Below, piece after piece: positions 1 through 10,020 of a DNA stretch of 19,797 nt. The first letter of the stretch is position 1, and the number at the start of each line of letters is the position of its first letter. The stretch lies in contig RXOD01004625.1 in assembly GCA_005223375.1 (NCBI GenBank), positions 1 through 19,797 of the forward strand, in the 5' to 3' direction. Below the pieces are notes generated by a model that saw only the letters and a program-made list of their open reading frames with translations, was not told where the DNA came from and searched no databases. The stretch is from Amoebophrya sp. AT5.2 (taxonomy: Eukaryota > Sar > Dinophyceae > Syndiniales > Amoebophryaceae). The position numbers and the translations under genes were made by a program.

Positions 1-337
1 TTCTTCCGCTGCGTCGTCCTCTTCCGAACTCGCGACGTATCCGAAGGCGAAGGACGATCAACGCCTTCCGGTGCTGGTGCCGTCCTCTTGTTCTTGTGCT
101 CTCCGCCCACGGCGGATATCTCCTGCTCTTGTTCCAACATCACGGATTTCTGCTCCTCCATACCCGCACTCTCAGTACTATCCACAATCTGTTGATTCAT
201 TTTGTTCGCTGCTTGCGTCAACGCAGTTTTCGACTCTGCGAGGGCGTGAGATGATATTATTCGCTTCACCTTGATGTCCTGATTCATCTTCACATTCGAC
301 GGACTATTTCCATTGCCTTTTCCTTTTGTCTTTTTGC
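1..337 (-). CDS. Probable downstream exon of the Cys-rich gene, partial
   Basis: The minus-strand frame is open from beyond the introner to the window edge. It encodes a hydrophilic, Lys/Glu/Gln-rich sequence with pieces such as KKTKGKGNGNSPSNVKMNQD, ALAESKTALTQAANKMNQQ and VMLEQEQEISAVGG, then a Pro/Arg-rich part (TAPAPEGVDRPSPSDTSR). The T-to-GC joint across the intron restores a codon (TGC) and keeps this frame. The composition looks coding and intrinsically disordered, but no domain is recognised. It could also belong to a different gene. The gene continues past the left edge. Confidence 0.45.
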
Positions 338-725
338 CTTCTGGAGCGTGTGGTCGAACGACGAGCTGCTGAACCGCGGATTAAGGGTACGGAAAATGCA
401 TACGCAAGACGCATATTAGAACCCGGGAACACTTATGAAATTGTTGCTATCTACATCTACTTTCTGGCCCATCGTCAACATACGAGAAGGCGGGGGGTTG
501 TGTGGTGGTGATGCTGGATCGATCGCTGCGAGCTATCGGTGTGGTGGTGGTCCATCGGTTGAGAGGGCTACAGCGGCACGGCTACGGCTGTAACAGCAGT
601 CGGCCCGGAGTTTTCGACGGTCACCAGTCGGCCCATTCTGTGCCCCCTTGATGCCGATGACCTGTCTCGTCAAGCATCTGGAGTACTTCAGCAGCTCGTC
701 GTTCGACAGGGCGTGTGGTCGAACG
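338..725 (-). mobile_element. Introner-like element with a perfect 21-bp terminal inverted repeat
   Basis: Plus strand 353-373 is the exact reverse complement of 687-707 (21 of 21; the arms start GTCGAACGACGAGC). A 15-bp direct repeat, GCGTGTGGTCGAACG, occurs at 346-360 and 711-725 and overlaps the left arm. The two inverted arms delimit 355 bp. Two readings exist. A GT donor exactly at the arm (707) with an AG at 338 gives a GT-AG intron that opens the frame running to the left edge. Precise excision of one direct-repeat copy (365 bp) instead ends the protein at a TGA at 290. Confidence 0.78.
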
Positions 726-1632
726 CGCAGCTACTTTCATGCTCCTCTGTTTCCCCATGATCTTTCTCTTCCGGTCCGTTCTTCAGATTGTTCTCCACGC
801 CAGGCTGTATTTTGCTCACCCCCCGACCGAGACCCGGATTAGCACCTCTCCGGTAGCAGAAGTGCCGATTCGGATCCGCCGGATCGATGTGTTTCTGGTA
901 CCCGTCTTCACAGGAGTTGCAATTCGGCTGGCCATCCGCCTTGCAGTATTTCTGGGGCCGACGTAGATGCTCTGCGGCGCAGTGGTCGTATGTGCACTGG
1001 TACGGGACGCAGTGCTGAGTCGTGGCCACGACGTCGCTGCTCTCCACGCTCCCACCTGCTGCCCGGTGGTATCCGTCCTCGCATGTCGATGCGATAGAAG
1101 TGGTTGGAGCGCAAATCTCCGCTTTGTCGCTCGTGCACGCCGCCCCGGCTGCGGCGGGTCCGTTCGGGCAGGTGCAGGTGTTTGGGGTACATTTCCGCTC
1201 CCCTTGAAACGTTTCGTGGGGGGAGTAGCCGGGGTCGCACTTGTCGCAATTCTGCTTGCCGTGCCCCGTACAGTGGACCTGCTGCGACCCGTATTCGTTG
1301 ATCGAACCGTGGTCGCACTTGCATTCGTAGGGCGCACAGGAATCGGAAGCGCTGCCCGACGAGTAGTAGCCGGGATGGCAGCTCAAGCACTTCTGCAAGC
1401 CATGCGTTTCACACGCCAGCCCAATTGCGGGGGTGCCGTGCTCGCACGTGCATACGTTCGCATGGCACTTTTTGTCGGCCAAATAATACCCGGCGTCGCA
1501 ACCTTTGCAATTTTGCCTATGGTTCCCGGGACAGTTGTTCGCGATATCTCTCGTTCCGTGGTCGCACACGCACGTGTAGAAGTACTTTGCAATAAAGCCG
1601 TACACCATGATTTTTCCCGCGGAGAAGATCAC
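708..1632 (-). CDS. Cys-rich repeat protein, main exon
   Basis: The exon encodes about five imperfect units of 38-60 residues with the pattern C-x-C-x-x-G ... C ... C-x-x-C-x-x-GY ... C. Examples are CVCDHGT..CKGCDAGYY, CTCEHGT..CLSCHPGYY, CKCDHGS..CDKCDPGYS, CTCPNGP..CEDGYH and CNSCEDGYQ. Such EGF-like or TNFR-like repeats are common in dinoflagellate surface or secreted proteins; this is recollection, not a search. A charged tail (NGPEEKDHGETEEHE) follows. Coding composition begins near 1640, but the first in-frame ATG is at 1608 and gives no clear signal peptide. GTG is the codon at 1632. A short upstream exon may therefore be missing, with an AG acceptor candidate just before the CACCTCCTGAAG stretch. 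Downstream the exon meets an introner-like intron. Without splicing the frame ends in TGA at 688. Confidence 0.78.
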
Positions 1633-2643
1633 CCGCCACGCTTCAGGAGGTGCTCATGATTCGATATATTGCAACAAGCACGACCACGACGCCAAGCTCG
1701 TCAACGCCGTCGTTCTCGTCGTCAATAAAAGTCAAATCAAGTAAAGATCAATCTAGGCCGCCTGTCTTTGCGTACCGCTTTTATTTTTGAATTTCATCAT
1801 TCGTTTCCGCCGCGGTTCGGCCGAAACCTACTATGAAGTATCTACCAAGCTCCTAATAGTGCTGTTGTTTTTTGTTGCTGTAGAGTAGTGCGTAGCTGCT
1901 GGAGGGTGTACGCTGCATCTGCATGGCCGTGGGTACTATGCTGAGAATGAGTAGAGGCAGTGCGATTGCCGTGCGTGGCTGCGATTGCCGTGCGTGGCTA
2001 TATTTGGGGCGACGAATAACGCGGTTACGGATGATGATGATGATTTACCCAGCTTTTACAAGCATTCTGTTCGTGGGGTTGGGGCGCGCAGTCAGTCACT
2101 GTCAGAGGAATCATCATCGCGCCTCTTCTTTTTCGAAAAAAAACGAGTATTATACGCTTGGGCAAGGAAGTGCTGACGACGACTCTTCCGCGACCACGTC
2201 GACCTGCGAGAGGATTTAATTATCGTGGAAAAAACGGTTGCAAACGAAATATAATAGCAGCGCGTTCTGCCTTCACGATGAAAACCAATGGAACCACGGC
2301 GACGACGACTGCACGAAAGAAAGAAAATGCTGGCTTTTGTACAAGGCTCACCGTCACGAGGGGTCACACGGTCACGACCGAAGCTGGTACGCGGATGCGG
2401 ACACACTTCTGAAAGACGGAATTGATTGCGCCGGACGAACGCGATGCTCTGATGTGGGGGGGCCATGGCTATGTCACTGGGGAATCCGTGCGGTCCGACC
2501 TCCACTTATAAGGGTACGAGGAATGGTCGACGAGGAATGGTTGATTTTTCGGTTTTTGAGTCGTTGCTGCATGTTCCGGCTGGCGAAGAGGAAGAATATC
2601 CATTCACTCATGCACCATTCGGCTTGCTTCTGTTTTTCACTTT
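1633..2643. other. Intergenic: SEC14-like gene end to Cys-rich gene
   Basis: I see no convincing gene here. Open frames on both strands lack the G/C third-position bias of neighbouring exons. A minus-strand frame reading DGVDELGVVVVLVAIYR (about 1670-1720) has a hydrophobic run and might be a missing first exon of the Cys-rich gene; it has no ATG and no convincing donor. The 19-bp unit tgcgattgccgtgcgtggc is duplicated in tandem at 1961-1979 and 1980-1998. Confidence 0.5.
1961..1998. repeat. 19-bp perfect tandem duplication
   Basis: Two adjacent identical copies of tgcgattgccgtgcgtggc lie in the spacer. This is probably a slippage product; no function is suggested. Confidence 0.9.
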
Positions 2644-4676
2644 TCAGTTTCCACCACCACGAAAAATCTGGTACCCGTATACCACGCACTTTCGGCTAAC
2701 TCCGAAGAAGCTCGTGTCGGCGAATGCGAATTCCAGCGTTCCGTCCGCATCGGACTCAAACTGCAGCGTCACTGGTTTCGACAAATTTTCTCCGCAGGCT
2801 GACAACAGCGCTTGCTGAAGCTCCTGTGGAGATGTTCTGTTCCCCTGGCGCCCCAACGAGGACTCGACCTCGTCTGGAGGTGGAGCTTCCGCAGCCGCGT
2901 CCTCCTGCTCGACCGTCTCTGCGAGGGGCGGCGGCGTAGGCAGCCTGACGCCGGCGACCTTCACCGTCTCCTTGTCCGCATTAGACCGCATGCAGAGGAG
3001 TATTCGCTCGCCTTTCCGCATGTTGATGGAAAGGGAGCCCTGCCGCGCAGCCAGCTCGACGATGCCACTATCCTCCGACACCTTTATTTCCTTCGGCTTC
3101 GACGCCACGCCGGGAGTGACGGGCGGCGGCCCTGCTGTCGAAGATTACGATGAAGAGAGCAGATGGATATTGACATAATTGTTCGAGACCGGCGCCGCCG
3201 TCGCCGCGGACACCTAGAAGTACATTGAACCAGTAAACAAAGAACTTGGTTGTGGTTCACGTTCTAGATGATGATGATACAGTCCAATTAGCGACCAGTA
3301 CCTTCGGCACCGCCTCCTATCGCTATCCCCCGTTGCTCCGAGTATTCCGCGCCTGCAACGGCTCGCAGCTTTTCGAAATGTTCCTTGACCGTTTGCTGCC
3401 TCTCTTCCCAGGCTGGTGTACCGTCGGCACTTCTTTCGTACCTGCCCAGGCCTCCGAGGCGTTCGTCCACGTCCAGCGCGCTCAGGTCGTCCAACAGCGG
3501 CAGCAAGTTGCTCCCTCCCAGGAAGGCCAGCTTCTTCGCCGTCTTCTCCGGCACGAGCAGTAGCGCCGCCGCCTTCCACGCCAGCTCCACCACGTCCGGA
3601 AAGTTCACGAAGCACGTCTTCCCCTTGAACTCTGGGTAGTGATCCGCCAGAACCTTACTGATCGCTTTCACCCCCTGGTCCACCGTTAGAACCATATCAA
3701 AACAATGCATCGATTGGCCAGACAGGAGACATCTGTTTTCTTGCAAAGTCTGACACGCGACCGAGTCTGACCCCATTGGCTTGGGTGGGATGACGTTGAC
3801 ACCCCCGAGGATGCTGGACACCTATAGATGAGCCAGTCGTAGGCGTAAGGGAGGGGGCTGCAGCTCGTGCAACAGCGGGCGAGACAGAGTGGAGTCTGCC
3901 GGGGGAAAGCCCAAGGTGGAAGGAAGGTGAACGCAGCGGGGAGGGTGTAGCTTATGGGTAGCGAAGAAGTCTTAGCCGCTGCAATTTCCCCCCCTCCGGT
4001 TCGGTATCGGTTGTAGTTCATAAAAAAATAACCAATGCATTTTTTTGAGATGTAACACCGTTTTGTCCTTGAAGAGCACTGGGCAGTTTTTGTAGTCGTG
4101 CACCTGGAACAACGTTTCGGGGCTTCCCTTTTCGAAGGGCAGTAAGCGCGCTATCGCTCGCTCCATGACCGCGACCCGGTACTTCACGAAGAGGTCTGTG
4201 TCGCCAAACACGGACGCCAGGTCCATCCCGCCGAAGTGCGACACGAGCACAGGCCGGCCCTCGTTGCGGTCGAAGCCGCAAAAGTGGTCGTGATTCTGGA
4301 ACTGCTGCGGCAGCTTGTCGAAGTTCGCCGCGAGCGCGTCGATGCGGTTGTCCCGGCGCCAGGACAGAGTCTGCTGGAGCCGGTGCCAGGACCGCGCCGC
4401 GTCGAACTCCTCGGCGCGCAAGAACTTCAGGAGAACGATGTCCCGCGCATCCGACTTCGCGTGCAGCGGGCATCCCCACAAAGTGTGCCGCGAAAAGTCC
4501 TCGACCTCGACCGTCGCGACCGAGGCTCCGTCCTCAGTTCTTCCGGTAGGGGGAGTGGTCGAGGAAGACGCGCTGCCCTGCAGCAGGGATTCGAGCTCAA
4601 CGAGTGCAGCCTGTTGTTCCGGCGAAAGGTTCCCGAGAAACCCCGGCTCGGGCGGTGCGGAGGAGGGGCGTGACAT
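2644..4676 (-). CDS. SEC14-like CRAL-TRIO lipid-transfer protein, three exons
   Basis: SEC14-type proteins bind and exchange phosphatidylinositol or other lipids at membranes. Exons are 4676-4059 (or -4056), 3674 (or 3680)-3302 and 3131-2644; the joined length is a whole number of codons under either reading of intron 1 (492 or 495 residues). The CRAL-TRIO N-terminal helix block is at residues 76-112 (DIVLLKFLRAEEFDAARSW, LSWRRDN). The lipid-binding domain runs from about 133 to 290: FDRNEGRPVLVSHFGGMD, then LFQVHDYKNCP, then LADHYPEFKGKTCFVNFPD. That HYPE-x(n)-N-x-P pattern is diagnostic. Exon 3 encodes a basic then acidic/Pro-rich linker and a possible beta-rich C-terminal domain ending VVYGYQIF, which could be GOLD-like; that part is a guess. 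Intron 2 (3301-3132, 170 bp) is GT-AG; intron 1 is introner-like. Confidence 0.87.
3675..4062 (-). mobile_element. Introner-like intron 1 of the SEC14-like gene
   Basis: The intron is about 375-384 bp, twice the length of the gene's other intron. Inverted-repeat ends are at 3693-3710 and 4035-4052: CATATCAAAACAATGCAT against CATCTCAAAAAAATGCAT, two mismatches in 18. A 7-bp direct repeat, AACGGTG, lies at both junctions (4062-4056 and 3687-3681). Excision of one copy gives KDKT-VDQ-GVKAI. A canonical GT-AG choice (4058-3675) gives KDKT-GVKAI. Both are in frame, so only cDNA can decide. Confidence 0.72.
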
Positions 4677-6181
4677 ATTTTGTTTTTGATGAGTAGAGGT
4701 GCAGATCGGTTCAAAGAATTGCGCACTTCTGTGAATGTTTTATTTGACGTGTTGATGTAGTGAAGCACCTCCATGGTGAGGGCCAGGATTCCTTTTTTCG
4801 AGTCAGAAGAACGATAGACATAGATGAAGCTTGCCCGAAAAACAAGAGGACAAAAACAAAGAAATAACACACGCAAATTTTATCAACTACAGGTACAGAC
4901 AACAGATTTAAGCACTAAGATCAACATGAACATACATGAGGTCAATGAAGAAAAGCCGCTCGTTGCGCACCGCAACATCCTCGCAACAAGACTCATCCTC
5001 AGCGTCCAATACACTTACACACCGCGACGCTAGTACACCAACAATCGAATTCAAGCGGTGGTCTGTCGGCTTGTGCCGCCTGGGCTTCGGCTGTACGCTG
5101 CTGGTAGGATTGTTTTGTAGATTCCGATTCCCGTGGGTGAATGATGTACAAGGTCGGTTTTGTCCTCAAGAAATCACGATCGTGTGATTCGGTACTCGAA
5201 AGTCGCGAGCGTACCCGCACGAGGAGTGGGGGCACACGCGCGACCTAGAAGATGAAAAGTACATTTTCATTTTACTCGGAGATCAGATACGCAGCCCTGG
5301 ATTTACTAGTAAACCTATCATAGTGTAGAACTTTTCCTTCTGGAAAGCAGACAGCTGCTTTCGTCGGTTGCCGCAAAAGAAACGCGCTGACTCATCTTGT
5401 TCCGGCACGAACGGCCATCATCTCGTCCTCGGTGTTGTGCGACCAGCGTCTTGTTTCCTACTACGAGCAACATCCGAGTGCACTTCCTCCACGATCGGAC
5501 ATAGCGATAGCTGTCGCTGGCAGTAGTACTTGTAGCAGGTAATTCTGCAGCAGATTCGAATTTGTTGTCCTTGCGCAATGTTGTAAGTAAATGTAGTTGT
5601 AATAATCCGAAGATAACACTAACTAGAGCATAATCTGTTCAAAATTTACACAGCGACCCAGTCGCCATACTCAACCCCAGGAGGGCCGAGAACAGGCTTC
5701 CGAGTCACCGGGGATCTTCCGAGGCTTCTACTCCGCCGTGGTGCTTTTTATGAGTCAATGTCAAACCAATATTATCCATTCATCATATCGTTCTATCAGA
5801 GATCGAGCTTTCTCAAGCAACAAACATGCTCATAAATGTACAGGAAATCGATTCATGGAGCGTGAGCCACATGATGGCCCTCGACGTTGCAGTTGACCAA
5901 GTGTGAAGACTGTGAGTATACGTGACGTGTTGTTCCTTTCGATCGATGGCTCATCGAGCGGATCGACGCCCCGAAAACCGTTTTCCGATTTCGTTATCCA
6001 GCTCCACCACCTCACATTACTGCAGCTTCGCACCTGACGAACGTTTTTTCTTATATTCGAACAAGATGAGTTGTATTATTCAGCTTCAACCAAAACCATC
6101 AACACAGTCCTGAACCATCTTCTTTCACTTGTTTCTGTTGTGTTTCTACATGTTTATTGTAGGTAAAGTTAAAGAGATACC
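4677..6181. other. 1.5-kb spacer between the small coiled-coil gene and the SEC14-like gene
   Basis: This is the largest gap without a gene. It is more AT-rich than the exons, and its open frames are short, on both strands, and lack the local codon bias. A CACAG acceptor ending at 4729 on the minus strand lies about 50 bases before the SEC14-like ATG and may be a trans-splice site. No tRNA, snRNA or repeat was recognised. Confidence 0.5.
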
Positions 6182-6984
6182 TTAGTCACAGCCGATCTGC
6201 TCCTCGATTTCCTGGATGCGGCGCTGCAGGCCCAGGATCTGTTGCTGCAGGGAGGTCTTCTCTCCCTTCAGCGTGGTGATCTGCTGCTGCAATCGCGCGT
6301 TGTCCTGTGGTCAGTGGTCGAATGTATGAATACAAATGTCAAAAATACCTTGCAAAAAAAGAACGAAGAGGAGGTGGAGGTGCAGCAAAAAAAAACACAG
6401 TGGTCTCAGTCATCTATCTAGAGGTTCATAGGCTGTAGTTGTACCGCCCGCTGCTGCGCGAAGTGGCGCTTGACCTCGTCCTGCATGCGCTGAACGTCGG
6501 CGACCATCGTCTTCTTCAGCTCCTGGAGCTGCGCCTGGTAGTGCTGCTCAATGTTCTGCTTGTCGTTTCCTGTGTTGAATTAATAAATTCATTGTACGCT
6601 TTTCGCCGCGGGCGAAGTCTAATCAACACGCATAAGTGAAGATGCACAAGTTGTACGCAGAGACTCGATTTCTTGTCGCTGGGCGGCGAGCTCCTCGTTT
6701 TGCATGGAGATGAAGTCCTCGAGGGAAGCGAGCTTTCCCTTCAAGCCGGTCGGCATCATGCTGTTAAAGCTTTCCGCCGTAGCCATCGGGGAGTTCTTTA
6801 CCTGGGGGTGAGGTGGGAGATGGAAATTAATTTTTGCATCAAAAATCCGATCGGGGTCGAACCTAGGAAAGAAGGCACGATGAACTCAAATGAATCATAT
6901 CTTCTTCCATCACATCAAAGAAGTATGAGAAGCATATAGCGAGTATAACCATTGTACCATTGGGGACATAACGGACTGCGCCAT
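6182..6984 (-). CDS. Small conserved coiled-coil protein, four exons, complete
   Basis: Exons are 6984-6958, 6801-6657, 6569-6445 and 6304-6182. The introns are 156, 87 and 140 bp, all GT-AG, and the exons join to exactly 140 codons (139 residues plus TAA). Exon 1 encodes only nine residues, MAQSVMSPM. The rest is a short non-helical stretch (ATAESFNSMMPTGLKGKL) followed by continuous coiled coil: LEDFISMQNEELAAQRQEI, QHYQAQLQELKKTM, then a Gln-rich end (LQQQITTLKGEK, ILGLQRRIQEIEEQIGCD). No signal peptide or membrane segment is seen. It resembles a short coiled-coil protein that I recall as conserved across alveolates, but I cannot name a function; a cytoskeletal or basal-body role would be a guess. 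A CAG acceptor at 7006-7004, about 20 bases upstream of the ATG, is a possible trans-splice site. Confidence 0.85.
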
Positions 6985-7663
6985 CTTGTTGGGTTTTTTT
7001 TGACTGATGAAGCCAAAAAGTAACCTTAGGTCTTGCCTAGTCGGTGGTTGCTTAAGCGAGCAGCGGTATCGCAAAAAAGCGCGCTACGATTTGCATTTGA
7101 TTCATTTGTTGAGGATTGAAGCGGACTCTGACGATGTGGTATGGCTGGGAACAGTCAGAAGCACAAGCGATGCAGTACGTGGTGCTTATGGAGCAGTTTG
7201 AAGATGTCGTGTGCATGAAAAGGAGAGGACAGCAGTACCGGTAAGAAAGAAATGCTTAATGCGAGAATGTACTGACACTTCTTGTTGAGTCGGGCCAGGC
7301 TCAAGAAACTCCCACGGAAGGAAAACGGAAATTGATTCGATGAAGATCACCCAGTGGTCTCGTGCGACGGAAAAAACTCTCCCACAAAACCTCGCACAAC
7401 AAGCGGTCTGAAGCTGAAGAAGCGATTTTCTCTCGACGACAGCAGCTGCAAAGAATAAACGAGGACTTTTCCCCCCGTGCATCTTCTCACTCCACTGCAG
7501 ACTTGCACTGGGTTCGAATGCATTGGGTAGTTTGTCGTGGTCATCTTTAAGGAACGACGAGCGCCACTTTCTTTAGCACCGGTGCGGAGGACATTCATAC
7601 TTTCTTATAATAAGAACGCCGTTCTTCCTGCACCTCCTTGGTAACCTCTACCTCAGCGAGTTA
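6985..7663. other. Spacer between the tentative Cys gene and the small coiled-coil gene
   Basis: No supported gene. A minus-strand frame of about 98 codons (7482-7186) has no coding composition. The segment probably holds the 3' UTR of the upstream gene and the 5' leader of the small coiled-coil gene. Confidence 0.5.
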
Positions 7664-10020
7664 CTAGCAGATGCGGCAGCGAGCCGACTGCAACCTGGCA
7701 AAAAAGCGCCCCGTGTCCCGTCCGTACAGAAGCAGATGTGGGGAGTGCGTTTTTGCCGTCGCCTGCCTCTGCAGGCTCTCTTTCTGAACAATGTCGAAGC
7801 CGCATTGCGCCGCCGCGTTTCCGCTCTCCAGGGCTAATGATCTGTTGGTACTCGCCGGTAGCTGCATACCTACAGCCAGCTCGCGATCATTGCTGAAGAT
7901 GCACGCGAGCATCTCGAAAACCAGCTTCTTCTCGCGACCACTCTGCTGCTTCATCCGACTGCCACCGGTCAGTGTGCCAAAACTCCAAAAACTAGTGAAC
8001 ACGACGACTAGTGCCCCTTTTGGTTCTTGGTACTGCGGTCCGGCAGAATGTCCATGTTGCAGTTGCCCTCCTTTCGCTTCCGCATCAACATATCGAGGTC
8101 AGCTGTGGTTTGTGGTGTAGGGGACATGTGACGCGCAGCATGCGCTTGAGTTTGAGACCTCGTTTTTTGCCACCAGCATCGTTGCTTTCACTAAAGTTCT
8201 GCGATTGCAGGCAACTCCAAGCGCGTCACATGGACCACTTTTTGAAACCATATCACAAGCAATGTCTCCCCATGAAGTTCCGTGGCTACAGGCACATCCA
8301 AACGCGTCACATGTGATGTTGTGAAAAACCGTATCACAAGCAACTCTCCAGCACTAATTTCTGCGATTACAAGCACTCGCAAGTGCGTCTCATCTAGCAT
8401 AGTTTACAACCGTATCACAGGCAATGTCTCCCGATGATGAATTTGCGTGATTACACATCAAAACGCGTCACATGTGATGCTGTGAAAACCCCATCACATG
8501 CAACGTTTTTTCAATGTAGTTCTACGGCTACAAGCACACGCAAACGCGTCACATGTGACGCTGTGAAAAACCGTATCACAAACAACTATCCAGCACGAAT
8601 TCCTACGATTGCACGCACTCACAAGTGCGTCACATGTAGTAGTATTTACAACCGTATCACAGGCAGTGTTTCCCAATGAATTTCCACGGCTACACATCCA
8701 AACGCGTCACATGTGACGCTGTGGAAAACCGTATCACAAGCAACTATCCAGCATTAATTTCTACGATTGGATTACAACCAATCGCAATTGCACTCGCTCA
8801 AATTTAAAATTGTAAATTTTAATTTTTTATTTTTTCACTGTTGGATCGGTGGGCTTTATCATTTCGATACTGCTACTCGTCGACAACGAAACCAACAATA
8901 TTGGCGCAGCCCTGGAAAGTATCCACGAGCAATGAATCCTATTCAGTATCAATCTTTGTGTTGGTGTTCTTTGTAGTACTTCTCCTTACTTGCGCATCAT
9001 CGATGGAAAAGGGATTCCGTAATTTCAAAACCGTATAGCAGGTCATACCAAATACCTCCCATGCAATTGCACTCCGCCCGGAAGTACTGGTAGCGACATC
9101 GGGGGTCTTCTTCTCCCAATTCACGCGCGCAGCGGCAGAATTGCTGTTCCGAATAGATGTTGGTCTCGCTCCTGGGATTTCGACCTCCTAGTCCTAGCAA
9201 AAACACTAGAAAACGCGACATATGATGAAGCAGCAGCAGGCAAGCAAACGAACAGGGACAGGATCATGTACCGAAAATCTGATCAGGCAGGTGAGGACGT
9301 GGTTTTTTGAGGTAGCGGTTCGCGGGTCGTCGCTGTAGGGAAAATACGCTGTCATGTGATCCCATCCCGCGGGGCTAGCCTGTGGTGAAATACGGAATCT
9401 TGGTGACGGTTGATGCATTGGCATTCGCCCGTGTACTATCCATCGCGCTGTGCGTTGTGCTTGGTTCTGCAAAATCAGATTAAAGACACCCGCAATACCA
9501 GGCTCTTCTCGAAGGAGTAGCCCTTCGGGTAGAACCCTTCGGGGAGCGGCATCTTGCGCTTTGGGCAGGCGGATGCAGACGCGCCTGCCAGCTATGTCCG
9601 GGTTTTCCAACGCGAACCCGAGATCGCGGTAAACATTCTTGTTTGGCGAGAATAATGTCCATAGCGGCAGATTGCGTTTTTAACACAGAGCGAATAGCGG
9701 ATAAGGAGTTGGCGTCATATGCGAGTGCAGCTGATGACAAGAGCACGGAGCCTGTGGTGCGCAGTGCAAACAATAACTCTCTTCCGCCGTGGTCGTCGAT
9801 GCACCAGATCCAGAGGCATTTTTCAGTGCGCTTTTTCGCAAAATGCGCAATGCTCCTTCGTCCTCTGGTCGAGTTATTCCTATTCGTGCACGAATTTAGT
9901 TCGCTCGTTTTGCTCGGGCCCCTGTTCACCTGCGACTTATCGTCCTCCTGTCGCGTCTGGTCTCTTTCTCAGCCTCTCTTCGTACCTGCAGAATAAACTA
10001 ACAATGCTTCCGCGCCCCAT
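7664..10020 (-). CDS. Tentative seven-exon gene, Cys-containing protein of unknown function
   Basis: I do not recognise the product. The 3' part is well supported by G/C third positions and matching phases: exons 9193-9056, 8102-8009 and 7958-7664, ending in TAG. It encodes a Cys-rich stretch (QQFCRCAREL, then CRYQYF and ECNCMG), a basic stretch (LMRKRKEGNCNMDI), then KQQSGREKKLVFEMLACIF and a tail ending RCRIC. Proposed upstream exons are 9379-9250 (GWDHMTAYFPYSDDP), 9591-9499 (ASACPKRKMPLPEGFYPKG), 9864-9687 (CLWIWCIDDHGG) and 10020-9986. All joints are GT-AG in frame and the model totals about 320 residues, but the first two exons and the start at 10020 are weak. Part of the frame also stays open upstream of 10020. 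The intron 9055-8103 contains the 81-bp satellite; the intron 8008-7959 is only 50 bp and rich in inverted repeats. Confidence 0.5.
8119..8784. repeat. 81-bp satellite array inside an intron
   Basis: At least seven tandem copies are seen, with cores starting at 8223, 8304, 8385, 8465, 8546, 8627 and 8704 (spacing 77-81 bp) and a degraded copy near 8119. Each core resembles GCGTCACATG; the best copies (8546, 8704) are the perfect 16-bp palindrome GCGTCACATGTGACGC. Two monomer types largely alternate. One continues with a TGTGAAAAACCGTATCACAAGCAAC-type stretch. The other continues with TTTACAACCGTATCACAGGC and a CCGATGA/CCAATGAA-type end. A 7-bp hairpin (8764-8784) marks the right border. Because 81 is a multiple of three, both strands show long open frames across the array; I do not consider these genes. 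Confidence 0.9.
8785..8840. other. AT-rich border between the satellite and the upstream intron part
   Basis: Past the array the sequence becomes very AT-rich and contains an imperfect hairpin around aaatttaaaatt / aattttaatttt (about 8800-8827). It lies inside the same long intron. No gene is seen in it. Confidence 0.5.

Noticed and set aside
967..1659. 230-codon plus-strand open frame
   Set aside because: It is antisense to the Cys-rich exon, whose regular cysteine pattern shows the true frame.
2092..2505. 137-codon minus-strand frame with an Arg/Ser/Asp-rich end
   Set aside because: Composition is unlike local exons, there is no domain or acceptor, and the end is a simple-sequence stretch (gatgatgatgat and poly-A).
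6845..6870. Possible tRNA T-arm (ggtcgaacc)
   Set aside because: The flanking bases do not form the T stem, and no acceptor or anticodon arm is present; it lies in intron 1 of the small coiled-coil gene.
8434..8697. Overlapping open frames on both strands with repeated VTCDA-type peptides
   Set aside because: They come from the 81-bp satellite, whose period is a multiple of three, so stops are avoided on both strands without selection.
8119..8784. CRISPR array
   Set aside because: The repeats are tandem with no unique spacers, the units diverge gradually, and the surroundings are eukaryotic introns and exons.
9643..9996. 117-codon plus-strand frame opposite the tentative Cys gene
   Set aside because: The minus-strand frame there has the better codon bias and joins in phase with downstream exons; the plus frame has no homology I can see.
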